NCBI GenBank assembly: GCA_028871795.1
Contig: JAGWMG010000003.1
Coordinates: 186,001-250,000 of the forward strand
Length of the DNA: 64,000 nucleotides
Reading direction: 5' to 3'
DNA from: Alphaproteobacteria bacterium
GTDB lineage: Bacteria; Pseudomonadota; Alphaproteobacteria; Micropepsales; Micropepsaceae
Shown here: positions 25,187 through 35,288 of the stretch, piece after piece
How the letters are laid out: each line of letters opens with the position of its first letter
How positions within the stretch are numbered: position 1 is the stretch's first letter
Translations under genes and position numbers: made by a program
Notes under the pieces: generated by a model
What the model saw: the letters and a program-made list of their open reading frames with translations, nothing else
What the model was told of the DNA's origin: nothing
The model's database searches: none

Positions 25187-25941
25187 TGCCGCGAATGGCG
25201 CGATCCTTCGCGCACGCTTTCCTCGCCGCGCTGATCGCCTTCGTCCTGGCGGCCGGTGCGGCGATGGCCGCACCGAGCTTTCCGCCGCTGACCGGGCGCG
25301 TCGTCGACGACGCCGGGATCCTGTCGCAGGACACGCAGCAGAAGCTCGCCGGCCTGCTCGCCGCAATGGAGCAGCAGACGGGCGATCAGATCGTCGTCGT
25401 CACACTCAAATCGCTGCAGGGCTACGACATCGACACATACGGCTATCAGCTTGGCCGCGCCTGGGGCATCGGGCAAAAAGGCAAGAACAACGGCGTGTTG
25501 ATTACGATCGCGCCGAACGAACACAAGGTACGCATCGACCCGGGCTATGGGCTGGAAGGCAGTCTCACCGACGCGCAATCCGCACTCATCATCCAGAACA
25601 CGATGCTGCCCTATTTTCGCAAGGGCGATTACGACGACGGCGCCCTCGCCGGCACGGTGCAGGTGCTGCAAGCGCTGGGTGCCAAGATTTCGAATGCGGA
25701 CTCGCTTCCCCAGCCTCTGCCCGACCAGCAATCGCAAGGCCATCGCGGCGGCATACCGATTTTCCTGATCGTGATCGTTTTGTGGGTCGTCTTCGGGCGC
25801 TTCTTCTGGCCGCTGTTCTTCCTCGGTGGGATCGGGCGCGGCGGATTCGGCGGCGGATTTGGCGGAGGCGGCTTCGGCGGCGGCGGATTTTCCGGCGGCG
25901 GCGGTTCCTTCGGCGGGGGAGGCGCGTCAGGAAGTTGGTGA
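25186..25941 (+). CDS. TPM-domain (YgcG-like) membrane protein
   Basis: A 251-residue protein: signal peptide (residues 1-28, ending AAMAAP), TPM domain (FPPLTGRVVDDAGILSQDTQ through ALGAKISNADSL, about 30-175), one transmembrane helix (IPIFLIVIVLWVVFGRFFWPLFF) and a Gly/Ser/Phe-rich tail (~215-251) that looks disordered. This matches the standard YgcG architecture. TPM domains have been tied to phosphatase activity and to photosystem repair in plants; the bacterial function is unclear. Middle gene of the LemA-TPM-TPM operon; the next gene starts inside its stop (GTGA). Confidence 0.92.
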   Translation: MPRMARSFAHAFLAALIAFVLAAGAAMAAPSFPPLTGRVVDDAGILSQDTQQKLAGLLAAMEQQTGDQIVVVTLKSLQGYDIDTYGYQLGRAWGIGQKGKNNGVLITIAPNEHKVRIDPGYGLEGSLTDAQSALIIQNTMLPYFRKGDYDDGALAGTVQVLQALGAKISNADSLPQPLPDQQSQGHRGGIPIFLIVIVLWVVFGRFFWPLFFLGGIGRGGFGGGFGGGGFGGGGFSGGGGSFGGGGASGSW

Positions 25942-26519
25942 CGGACACACATCTTTCGGCGGACGACCACAAACGGCTCTCGGCGGCGTTGACCGGCGCC
26001 GCGAAGCGCACAAAAGCGCGCTTCGAGCTGGTTACCGTTCCCATCAGCGATCGTTATGCGCTCTATCCGATCGTCTACGGTGCGATTGTCGGATTGACCG
26101 TACTCGGCGCCCTGGCGCTGTTCCGGCCCGAGCTTTCCCTGCGTTGGGGGTTCCTCGCTGCGGCGCTGGCGTTCGCGGCGTCATCGCTTCTGTTCGAATG
26201 GCTGCCGTTGCGCCTGCTGCTGGTCCCCAAGCGCGTCAAGCATTCCCATGCGCAAGCGATGGCGCACCACGCGTTTGCGGCGCGCGTGCTGGCCCAGACG
26301 GACCTCAAGCCGGGGATCGTCTTCTTCGTGTCGCTCGGCGAACGCTATGTGCAGGTCGTGGCCGACCATGACGTCCATCGGCACGTGGGACAGGCGAACT
26401 GGGACACGATCATCGCCGATTTCACCGATGCGGCCCGGAAGGGGCGCGCCGCCGACGGCCTCCTCGGCGCGATAGAAGCCTGCACCAAAGTGCTCGAAAC
26501 GCACTATCCGCCGGAGTAA
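25938..26519 (+). CDS. Second TPM-domain membrane protein
   Basis: A 193-residue protein. A short N-terminal segment (HLSADDHKRLSAALTGAAKRTKARFELVTVP in two halves) belongs to the TPM fold, interrupted by two hydrophobic helices (YPIVYGAIVGLTVLGALALF and GFLAAALAFAASSLLFEWLPL), followed by the rest of the TPM-like domain (HHAFAARVLAQTDLKPGIVFFVSLGERYVQVVAD). The start is GTG at 25938, giving a 4-base GTGA overlap with the upstream TPM gene. It is the usual third member of the LemA cluster. Confidence 0.85.
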   Translation: MTDTHLSADDHKRLSAALTGAAKRTKARFELVTVPISDRYALYPIVYGAIVGLTVLGALALFRPELSLRWGFLAAALAFAASSLLFEWLPLRLLLVPKRVKHSHAQAMAHHAFAARVLAQTDLKPGIVFFVSLGERYVQVVADHDVHRHVGQANWDTIIADFTDAARKGRAADGLLGAIEACTKVLETHYPPE

Positions 26520-26553
26520 CGGCGAAGCGCGAATAGGGGATTTGCTGCTTTTC

Positions 26554-28599
26554 TCACGCCGCCGTTTTTTCCGATTTGTGCGACGCCACCACCTGATCCG
26601 CGAGCTTGCCGGTGAGTTCGGCCAAGTGGTCGAATTCCATCTCGTAGGTGCCGACGCCCTGCGTCAGCGACCTGAGCTCGATGATAAGATTGCCGATCTC
26701 CGACTGCGGCATTTCCGCCTCGACCGTGTCCCAGCCCTTCCAGCCGGATCGCACGTCGAAACCAAGCAATTGTCCCCGCCGGCCACTGACCACACCATTG
26801 ACCTTCGCCGTCGCATCGCTCGGCACGTGAATCTTCACATGCATGATCGGTTCGAGCAGGACCGGCGAGCACAGCGGCATGCCTTCCTGCATGCCGACGC
26901 GCGCTGCCGTCTGGAACGCCGCATCCGAGGAATCGACGGTGTGATAGGAGCCGTCGTTCAGCGTCACGCAGATGTCAACTACCGGAAACCCGAGCGGCCC
27001 GTTTTTCAGATATTCGACCACGCCCTTCTCGACGGACGGAATCCATTGCTTGGGGACGACGCCCCCAACGATCTCGTCCACGAACGTGAAGCCCGATCCG
27101 CGCGGCAGCGGCTTGATCTCGATCACGACGTCGCCAAACTGACCGTGGCCGCCGGATTGCCTCTTGTGGCGGCCGCGCTGGTTCACGGATTTGCGGATGG
27201 TTTCCTTGTAAGGCACGCTGGCGGGGCGCGTGTTGAGCTTGAGTCCGTATTTGCTCATCAGCTTTTCGACGGCCACCTTGAGATGGATTTCGCCTTGGCC
27301 CGCCAAAGCCATTTCATGCAGTGCCGCGTTCTGCTCGAAATGCAGCGAGGGGTCCTCCTCGATCAGCTTGGCGATGGCGGCGGTCAGCTTGACCTCGTCC
27401 TTGCGGTCGGCCGCCTCGATCGCCAGCCGGTAGACCGGCGGCAGCATCTCCACGGCTTTCTTCAGCGGTGCGGTCTTGCTGCTTGAGAGCAGATCCCCCG
27501 TCGTGATGCTCTCCAGGCGCACGAGCGCCACCGTGTCCCCGGCTTTGACTTCCGCGAGCTTGGTCTGAGCGGCGCCCACCAGGGCGAATATGCCGCCGAC
27601 GCGGGAATCCCGCCCGTCGGCCGCGTGCAGCACCGCGCCGTCCTTGAGCGAGCCGCTCATCACGCGCGACAAGCTGAGCTTGCCGCCATGCGCGGAATAG
27701 ACCGTCTTGAGAACCTGCACGATCGTATCGCCGTTCGCCGCCAGGCCGAGGCGGGCAGCGGCGGTGGAGACTTGCGGGGCTTCGTGGCGCAGCGCCTTCA
27801 AGAGCCGCCTGATGCCGTGATCGCCTTCTGCCGAACCGATCAGCACCGGCACCACCAGGCACTCGGCGAATTCGCGTTTGAGATCGCCGAAAACCTCTTC
27901 GCGCGGCGGTTCGACGTCGGAAAGCAGTTCCTCCATCAGATGCTCGTCGTAGTCGGCGAGTCTTTCGAGCATCGCGAACCGCGCTTCCTTTTCGCGATCC
28001 TTGTCGGCGATTTCGATGGTTTCCGACGGCGCGTGCGGGCGGTAGGCGAAGGCGCGTTCCAGCGCCAGATCGATGAACCCCGTGGCAACGCCGTCGTTCC
28101 AGATGGGAATCTGGCGCAGCAGCAACGGCGTGTCGCTGGCATCCTGCAGCGTCGCGAGAATCTCGCGCAGCGAGCCGTTGGCTTTGTCGATCTTGTTGAC
28201 ATACAGGATGTGCGGAATCTTGAGGTCGGCGAGCCGCTTCAAATAGGGCTTCAGCATCTGCACTTTGGCGGGTTCCGGCTCGATGACGACAACGGCCGCA
28301 TCCACACCCTGGATCGCGTACAGCGTATCCTGCAGGAATTCGATCGAACCGGGGCAATCGAGGAATGTGAAACTCTCGTCCAGATAATTGGTTGTGGCAC
28401 AGTTTATCTCGACGCTCATCTGGCGCGCGCGCGCCTCCGGACTGGTGTCGCCGACCGTGTTGCTCTGCGAGACGGAGCCTTTGCGCGGCGCCGCACCGGT
28501 GGTGAAGAGTATGCTCTCCAGAAGCGTGGTCTTACCGCTGCCATAGGGTCCTACCAGGGCCACGGTGCGTGGCCCTCTTCCTCCGTTTGTGCTGGACAT
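26554..28599 (-). CDS. EF-G-like translational GTPase
   Basis: A 681-residue homologue of elongation factor G, of the EF-G-like/FusA2 subgroup and not the main EF-G. G1 is LVGPYGSGKTTL (~residue 17-24), G3 is LDCPGSIEF and G4 is NKID. Domains II-V follow, including the GHGQFGDV motif of domain IV. The G3 motif has Ser where EF-G has the catalytic His (DTPGH), so GTP hydrolysis may be altered. No rps/rpl or tuf genes are nearby, supporting a paralogue with a specialised, unknown role. Strong GGAGG precedes the ATG at 28599; upstream open frame is not coding. Confidence 0.88.
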   Translation of the reverse strand: MSSTNGGRGPRTVALVGPYGSGKTTLLESILFTTGAAPRKGSVSQSNTVGDTSPEARARQMSVEINCATTNYLDESFTFLDCPGSIEFLQDTLYAIQGVDAAVVVIEPEPAKVQMLKPYLKRLADLKIPHILYVNKIDKANGSLREILATLQDASDTPLLLRQIPIWNDGVATGFIDLALERAFAYRPHAPSETIEIADKDREKEARFAMLERLADYDEHLMEELLSDVEPPREEVFGDLKREFAECLVVPVLIGSAEGDHGIRRLLKALRHEAPQVSTAAARLGLAANGDTIVQVLKTVYSAHGGKLSLSRVMSGSLKDGAVLHAADGRDSRVGGIFALVGAAQTKLAEVKAGDTVALVRLESITTGDLLSSSKTAPLKKAVEMLPPVYRLAIEAADRKDEVKLTAAIAKLIEEDPSLHFEQNAALHEMALAGQGEIHLKVAVEKLMSKYGLKLNTRPASVPYKETIRKSVNQRGRHKRQSGGHGQFGDVVIEIKPLPRGSGFTFVDEIVGGVVPKQWIPSVEKGVVEYLKNGPLGFPVVDICVTLNDGSYHTVDSSDAAFQTAARVGMQEGMPLCSPVLLEPIMHVKIHVPSDATAKVNGVVSGRRGQLLGFDVRSGWKGWDTVEAEMPQSEIGNLIIELRSLTQGVGTYEMEFDHLAELTGKLADQVVASHKSEKTAA

Positions 28600-28807
28600 T
28601 AATTGCCTCCTTCGGGCCCCGGGGGGTGTGGCGGGCGCCCACTGCCGGTCGTTCGGGTCGCGTTGCGTGCCCCACTTTCCCATAAACCCTCGCGCCGTTG
28701 GAGGACGTTGGCAAGGGGGCGGCGGCAGACGTGCCGGCCGCCCGCACCGCACCGTAGGCCGGGGGTATCCCGCGCTGCCGCCGCGAATTCATCCGGTGCC
28801 GAGGATG

Positions 28808-30067
<1,260 letters not shown>

Positions 30068-30190
30068 TCACCTATCAACCCCTCGCCCGTCCCCGCAAGT
30101 CCCGATTGGCCGTAAAAGACGGGCGAATGGCGGTTATTACCGATTCTCAACCCGGCCCTGTTAGCCTGGGTCGCCAGAGGAGCCTGCGCC

Positions 30191-30637
30191 ATGTCCCGGT
30201 ATGCAATCCTTTTGCTACTTGGCCTCGGGGTGTTGATTGCCTGCTCGCGTCCTGCCCAGCCGCCGGTAGGACGTTGGATGGGCAATTACGACGCGCCTGA
30301 CGTCATGGTTGATGCGCGCTTGGAAATCGGCAAAGACGGATCGGTGCGCGTCAGCGCGCCCGACCTGCTGGACATCGGTCAGGTGTCCGGCGAGGACCGC
30401 GCCGCCATGCATTCGCGCCTAGCCGCGGATCTGGCGGAGAGCTGGGACGAGGTCGTTCCCAGACCTATGGATTTCGACGGCAAAATCTTCCGCAAGCCGG
30501 GTGGCTTTGCGCCTCAAATGGAATGGAATCCGCAAACCAGACAGATGAAGCTCGTCTTCTATTTCGGCACCAGACACTCGATCCGCATTCCCATGCGCGC
30601 CGTCGACGACTTCGGCGACGATCCGTGGCGCGGCTGA
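30191..30637 (+). CDS. Small lipoprotein, function unknown
   Basis: A 148-residue protein with a short lipoprotein signal (MSRYAILLLLGLGVLIACSR, Cys18). The mature part begins PPVGRWMGNYDAPDVMVDAR and looks like a beta-rich single domain (KIFRKPGGFAPQMEWNPQTR). GAGGAG lies just upstream of the ATG at 30191. Not recognised as a named family. Convergent with the DUF486 gene 6 bases away. Confidence 0.75.
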   Translation: MSRYAILLLLGLGVLIACSRPAQPPVGRWMGNYDAPDVMVDARLEIGKDGSVRVSAPDLLDIGQVSGEDRAAMHSRLAADLAESWDEVVPRPMDFDGKIFRKPGGFAPQMEWNPQTRQMKLVFYFGTRHSIRIPMRAVDDFGDDPWRG

Positions 30638-30643
30638 AGCGCT

Positions 30644-30988
30644 CTACCAATCGTGAAAAGCAAAGAACCCTGCGAGTACCAGGAAGGCGAACGCTACCAT
30701 ATGATTCCACTTTAGCGGCTCGCCGAGATACGCCGTGGAAAACACGGCGAAGACCGTCAACGTGATGATCTCCTGCATGGTCTTGAGCTGAGCCGCAGAA
30801 TAGACCGTATAGCCGATGCGGTTGGCCGGCACGGCCAGGCAATACTCGAAAAGCGCAATGCCCCATGACACGGGAATCACCAGCCATAATGGCGCGGCTG
30901 GAAATTTGAGTTGCCCGTACCAGGCGAACGTCATGAACACGTTGGACATCAGAAGCAAACCGATAGGCGCGACGGCAGGCCAATTCAT
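30644..30988 (-). CDS. DUF486/DMT-like small membrane protein
   Basis: A 114-residue protein with four predicted transmembrane helices that matches DUF486, a four-helix half-size relative of drug/metabolite transporters (NVFMTFAWYGQLKF, FEYCLAVPANRIGY, QLKTMQEIITLTVFAVFS, HMVAFAFLVLAGFFAFHDW). It likely works as a dimer. AAGGAGAAG is placed well before the ATG at 30988. The substrate is unknown. Confidence 0.88.
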   Translation of the reverse strand: MNWPAVAPIGLLLMSNVFMTFAWYGQLKFPAAPLWLVIPVSWGIALFEYCLAVPANRIGYTVYSAAQLKTMQEIITLTVFAVFSTAYLGEPLKWNHMVAFAFLVLAGFFAFHDW

Positions 30989-31495
30989 CAACTTCTCCTT
31001 CTGGCTCGGGGCAGGCGCCGAGCATCGACGTTCGACGAACGCGTGATTTATTTCGCGATATCTGGCGGCGGCGGCGCGCCGACGACAATCCGATACAAAA
31101 TTGCAGCCGCGTCGGGCTTTCGCCAGCGGTCCCGGCGTACCAATCTCGCCCCGTAACGGCAACAACCCACGAGGTTTCCCAACGTCATCGTGTGCCGCTG
31201 CCGTCATCGATCTTTCGCTGACGGCGGGCCGGTGCGGGATGCCGAGGCTGTGCTCTCATCGGCGCTCCACCAAATGAGCACGGTCGCACGGACGGCCGGA
31301 TCCCTTCGGAGCCCCAAAAACCGAAGGATGATCCGGCCGCCCGAATCCAAATATCCGGAGCAATGGGGACTTTTTTCCTTGCCCAGCCAGTTAGAGATTC
31401 CTGTTGTTTGCGGTGCAACAGTTCCCATATTGGCGTTAGGTGGTCGCTGCTGGCATAACTGCGGCGCAGCGGCAGCCGTTGCAGTGGGTCGCATT
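30989..31495. other. Intergenic stretch upstream of the outer-membrane channel gene
   Basis: About 500 bases between divergent genes. The frame of the channel gene stays open back to 31190, but the translated sequence looks non-coding and the lipoprotein signal begins at 31496. It holds a large imperfect hairpin (listed separately) and an AT-rich patch with six T at 31371-31376. Confidence 0.5.
31294..31337. repeat. Large imperfect inverted repeat
   Basis: Left arm CGGCCGGATCCCTTCGG pairs with right arm CCGAAGGATGATCCGGCCG; the match is 17 pairs with a 2-base bulge (AT), around an 11-base loop AGCCCCAAAAA. It lies ~160 bases upstream of the NodT-type channel gene. It has no adjacent T-run, so it is not a standard terminator; it could be a palindromic repetitive element or an RNA regulatory hairpin. 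Confidence 0.55.
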
Positions 31496-32950
31496 ATGAG
31501 AATCATTCTAAATTTCATATCCTTGGCAGCATTGGCAGCGGTCGCGTTCGGCTGTTCGACATCTCCGCCTGTGGCGATGAAGACCGAGGAGATGCCCAAG
31601 GCCTACACCGCCCCGGCCGTGGCTTCGCAGGCAGAGGTCACGACGGAATGGTGGAAAGGGTTTTCCAGTCCTGAGCTGACGGGCTATATCGAGACCGCAA
31701 AAACGGACAATCTCGATGTGGCGGCGGCGGCGGCGCGCGTGCTGCAGGCGCAGGCACAGACGGGCATTGCCGCGTCGGCGCTTTTTCCCAGCATCGATTT
31801 GAACGGCAGCGCCAGGCGGCAGGGAAGCAAAAATCCCGGCACCACCTTCAACACCTTCGGCGCCTCGCTCGGCGCCAGCTATGAACTCGATTTCTGGGGC
31901 AAGTCCCAAGACAACCTGCGCGCCGCGCGGAACTCGGCACGGGCCGCGATCTACGCGCAGGACGTTGTGGCGCTGACCACGAGCGCCAGCGTCGCCAACA
32001 CCTACTTCGATGTGCTTTCGCTGCGTGAACGCATCGACATCGCCAAGAAAAATGCCGAAGCCGCCAAGCGCATCCTGGAAATAACCAAAGCGAAGGTCGT
32101 CAACGGCGTCTCGTCCAACCTGGAACTCGCGCAACAGACGGCGATCCTGGCCGGCGTGGAAGCGCAGATTCCCTCGCTGGAAGAGCAGGAACGCGAAGCG
32201 CGCTATGCGCTGGCGATACTGCTTGGCCGCGTTCCCGAAGGCTTCGACGTCAAAGCGTCTTCGCTCGAAGGCATCGTGGCGCCGCCGGTTGAGCCGGGCA
32301 TGCCGGCCACCCTGCTGACGCGCCGCCCCGAAATTGCGCAGGCCGAAGCCCAGCTTCTGGCCGCGCACGCCAACGTCGACGCCGCACGCGCCGCCTTTCT
32401 GCCGGCGATCGGCTTGACCGGCAACGGTGGCTACAGCGGCGCTCAGATCGCCAATCTGATCAACCCCAGCAACCTCGCCTGGAGCGTCGGCGCCTCGCTG
32501 CTGCAGACTATTTTCGACGGCGGGCGGTTGACGTCGCAGACCGATCTGGCGAAAGCGCAGGAAGCCGAACTGGTCGCCGGCTATCGCAGCACCGTGCTGA
32601 ACGGCCTCTCCGATGTCGAGAGCAGCCTGGGTAGCGTCTCCAGCCTGGCCGAGCGCGAGCGGCTGACGACCGAGCAGGTGAACAACGCGGCCGAAGCCTT
32701 TCGCATCTCCGAGCTACAATATCGCGAAGGCGTCGTCGATCTGCTGACGCTGCTGCAGGCACAGCAGCAGTTGTTTTCGTCCCAGGACACGCTGGTCCAG
32801 GTGAAGCTGGCGCGGCTGCAGGCCGGCGTCGGTCTCTACCGCGCGCTGGGCGGCGGCTGGACGGTCGCGGCGGATGCGGACAAGCCGACACGGAACGACT
32901 TCGTACCGGTCCCCGATCTCACCGACCTTCCCATCGGGAAGCCCTTCTAA
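31496..32950 (+). CDS. NodT-type outer-membrane efflux lipoprotein (OMF/TolC family)
   Basis: A 484-residue outer-membrane factor. Lipoprotein signal (LAALAAVAFGCS, Cys20), then the OMF repeats: WWKGFSSPELTGYIETA, FPSIDLNGSARRQG, YELDFWGKSQDNLRAARNS in the first half and RRPEIAQAEAQLLAAHANVDAARAAFLP in the second, followed by LLQTIFDGGRL. It forms a trimeric export duct for a tripartite pump. No membrane-fusion or RND/MFS gene is adjacent; it lies alone, just upstream of the Mla-type operon, so its partner is unknown. Confidence 0.92.
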   Translation: MRIILNFISLAALAAVAFGCSTSPPVAMKTEEMPKAYTAPAVASQAEVTTEWWKGFSSPELTGYIETAKTDNLDVAAAAARVLQAQAQTGIAASALFPSIDLNGSARRQGSKNPGTTFNTFGASLGASYELDFWGKSQDNLRAARNSARAAIYAQDVVALTTSASVANTYFDVLSLRERIDIAKKNAEAAKRILEITKAKVVNGVSSNLELAQQTAILAGVEAQIPSLEEQEREARYALAILLGRVPEGFDVKASSLEGIVAPPVEPGMPATLLTRRPEIAQAEAQLLAAHANVDAARAAFLPAIGLTGNGGYSGAQIANLINPSNLAWSVGASLLQTIFDGGRLTSQTDLAKAQEAELVAGYRSTVLNGLSDVESSLGSVSSLAERERLTTEQVNNAAEAFRISELQYREGVVDLLTLLQAQQQLFSSQDTLVQVKLARLQAGVGLYRALGGGWTVAADADKPTRNDFVPVPDLTDLPIGKPF

Positions 32951-33344
32951 GCGGCTTCTGGTCCGCTACGTATCTATGCCACGTAGCCAACTCTGCTAGC
33001 GTGCGCACAGCCGCCCGCGATTTCAGAGCTATGCCTTTTAACTCCTATCCCTCCATCGCTTTCTTACTGGTCGTCGCGCTCGCCGATGTGAAGCGTCATT
33101 ATGCTGGCTGCGAAGGCAAGGCCGCCCTGTTCGATTTCCTCAACCGCAACGCCATCACCGACGAGAAGATGGCCGCGGGAAAAGCAATTTCTATCTCGAC
33201 CTGGTGCATTTCCGGCCGCCGGTCGGGATGCGGCCGCTGCGCCGAATGTTGGATACGGACAAAAGCGACGCGAACTTGGGGACAGAAATGGTCGGTCCGG
33301 GCCGTTTTGCTCTCCCGGCCCCAGCACGGTTAATGTTGCACGGG
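32951..33344. other. Intergenic stretch with a possible gene relic
   Basis: About 390 bases with no intact gene. Read forward, one frame gives KAALFDFLNRNAITDEKMAA, and another continues plausibly after ~33185 (LVHFRPPVGMRPLRRMLDTD). This hints at a frameshifted remnant of a small gene, but I cannot name it and the evidence is weak. Confidence 0.3.
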
Positions 33345-34502
33345 ATGGGTACGAACGAAGCAACAGACACCGACACGCGCCCCTGGATTCAGGTCACACG
33401 CCGGGTGCGCACATTGCACTTGTCGGCCGGCGGATCGTGGACGGCGCGGCACGCCGCCACGCTCGATCCGCAGCTGCAAGCGATCGACGTGGACGGCTTT
33501 TCCGAGGCCGAGATCGACGGCGGTGAAATCGACCGCCTGGACAGCTCCGGCGGCTGGTTATTGGTCCGCACCAAGAAGCGACTCGAGGGATCGGGGCTGC
33601 GCGTCGTGCTTTTCCGGATAGCGCAACGTTACGCGCCGCTGCTTGCCGTGATCGAGGCCGAGCATGTGGTGATGCCTGTCGAATTCGAGGAGAACGGCAC
33701 GCTGGCGGCGCTTCTGGAGCGCGTGGGACGCGGCAGCCACATGGTCCTGCTCCAGGCGGCCGGCATCCTGGGCTATCTGGGCCATGTGACCCTGGAGTGG
33801 TTCAAGACGGTCTATGCCCCGCGCGGGCATCTGCGCGTGACGGCGCTCGTCCACCAGATCGAGGAAGCCGGCATCAATGCGCTGCCCATCGTCGGACTGC
33901 TGTTGTTCCTGATCGGCATCGTGCTCGCCTATCTCGGGATCGACCAATTGAGGCGCTTCGGCGCCGAAAACCTCACGGTCAACATCCTCGGCGCGGGATT
34001 GCTGCGCGAGGTTGGCGTGCTGATTACCGCCATCGTCATCGCCGGACGCTCGGGATCGGCATTCACCGCGCAGATCGGCACCATGAAGGTCAACGAAGAG
34101 CTCGACGCCATGCAGACGATCGGTCTCAACGTCGTCGACGTCCTGATCCTGCCGCGCGTCGTCGGATTGGTCATCGCCCTGCCGTTCCTCACGCTTTATG
34201 CCGACGTCATGGGACTGATCGGCGGCGCCACGATGTGCTACTTTGACCTCGGGATGACGATACCGGCGTTCATGCGTCAGCTGCATCAGGCGGTGACGGT
34301 TAACACCTTCATGGTGGGCCTGATCAAGGCACCCGTTTTCGCCTACATCATCGGCATGGTCGGCTGCTACGAGGGCATGAACGTCGAGCGCAATGCCGGC
34401 AGCGTCGGCAAGCTGACGACGCGGTCCGTCGTCGAGTCGATTTTTCTGGTGATCGTCATCGATGCCGGATTTGCGGTCCTGTTCTCGATCCTGGGGATTT
34501 GA
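33345..34502 (+). CDS. mlaE: MlaE-family lipid ABC transporter permease with N-terminal STAS-like domain
   Basis: A 385-residue permease of an MCE-type (Mla) phospholipid transporter. Residues ~1-110 form a soluble STAS-like domain (WTARHAATLDPQLQAIDVDG), then the MlaE core with five helices: LPIVGLLLFLIGIVLAYLGI, LTVNILGAGLLREVGVLITA, IAGRSGSAFTAQIGTMKVNE and KAPVFAYIIGMVGCYEGMNV. This long STAS-fused form is common in alphaproteobacteria. First gene of a four-gene operon with MlaF, MlaD and an auxiliary lipoprotein. The start is the ATG at 33345; an ATG at 33333 is also possible. Confidence 0.92.
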   Translation: MGTNEATDTDTRPWIQVTRRVRTLHLSAGGSWTARHAATLDPQLQAIDVDGFSEAEIDGGEIDRLDSSGGWLLVRTKKRLEGSGLRVVLFRIAQRYAPLLAVIEAEHVVMPVEFEENGTLAALLERVGRGSHMVLLQAAGILGYLGHVTLEWFKTVYAPRGHLRVTALVHQIEEAGINALPIVGLLLFLIGIVLAYLGIDQLRRFGAENLTVNILGAGLLREVGVLITAIVIAGRSGSAFTAQIGTMKVNEELDAMQTIGLNVVDVLILPRVVGLVIALPFLTLYADVMGLIGGATMCYFDLGMTIPAFMRQLHQAVTVNTFMVGLIKAPVFAYIIGMVGCYEGMNVERNAGSVGKLTTRSVVESIFLVIVIDAGFAVLFSILGI

Positions 34503-35273
34503 ATGAGCGGCGCCGGCAAGGAAATCGTCATCCGCCTGCGCGGCATCGTGAACCGCCTGGGCGGCCGTACGATTCACGATCATCTCGACCTCGATGTCTA
34601 TCGAGGAGAGGTGCTGGGCGTCGTCGGCGGCTCTGGCTCGGGAAAATCCGTGCTGCTGCGCTCCGTCGTCGGACTGAACCAGCCGCAGCAGGGCAGCATC
34701 GACGTGTTCGGGCAGGATGTCTTGAACTTGGAGGAAGCCGCCCTGCGTGCGCTGCAGATACGCTGGGGCGTCCTCTTCCAGGAGGGCGCGCTGTTCAGTT
34801 CGCAGACTGTGGCGGAGAACATCCAGGTTCCCTTGCGCGAATTCACCTCTATGTCGCAAGCGCTGATGAACGAGATCGCGGCGATGAAACTGTCGATGGT
34901 CGGCCTGCCCGAAGATACCGCGCAGAAACGCCCGTCCGAGCTTTCGGGCGGCATGAAGAAACGCGCCGGCCTAGCACGCGCGCTCGCGCTTGATCCCGAA
35001 CTTATGTTCCTCGACGAGCCGACCGCCGGTCTCGACCCGATCTCGGCCAGCCACTTCGACGAACTTTTGCGCCGCTTGCAGCAAAGCCTGAATCTCACGG
35101 TGTTCATGGTCACCCACGATCTCGACACGCTCATGGCAACTGCCGACCGCGTTGCCGTGCTGGTGAACGGCAGGCTCAAGGTCGGAACCATCGACAGCCT
35201 GCGCCACGACGGCGATCCCTGGATTCAGGAATATTTCTCCGGCCCGCACGGACGCGCGGCCCTTGCGTCATAG
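34503..35273 (+). CDS. mlaF: MlaF-family ABC transporter ATP-binding protein
   Basis: A 256-residue ATPase that energises the MlaE permease. Walker A is VGGSGSGKS (~residues 41-49), the Q-loop FQEGALFSSQTV, the signature LSGGMKKRAGLARA, Walker B LMFLDEPTAGLDP and the H-loop VTHDLDT. It starts directly after the mlaE stop (TGAATG), indicating coupled translation. MlaF-type ATPases keep the inner-to-outer membrane lipid flow; direction here is not deducible. Confidence 0.95.
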   Translation: MSGAGKEIVIRLRGIVNRLGGRTIHDHLDLDVYRGEVLGVVGGSGSGKSVLLRSVVGLNQPQQGSIDVFGQDVLNLEEAALRALQIRWGVLFQEGALFSSQTVAENIQVPLREFTSMSQALMNEIAAMKLSMVGLPEDTAQKRPSELSGGMKKRAGLARALALDPELMFLDEPTAGLDPISASHFDELLRRLQQSLNLTVFMVTHDLDTLMATADRVAVLVNGRLKVGTIDSLRHDGDPWIQEYFSGPHGRAALAS

Positions 35274-35288
35274 AGGTAAGGTGACGAC

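Noticed and set aside
33001-33333. 110-codon plus-strand frame before the Mla operon
   Set aside because: It changes character midway and has no clear start signal; kept only as a possible relic.
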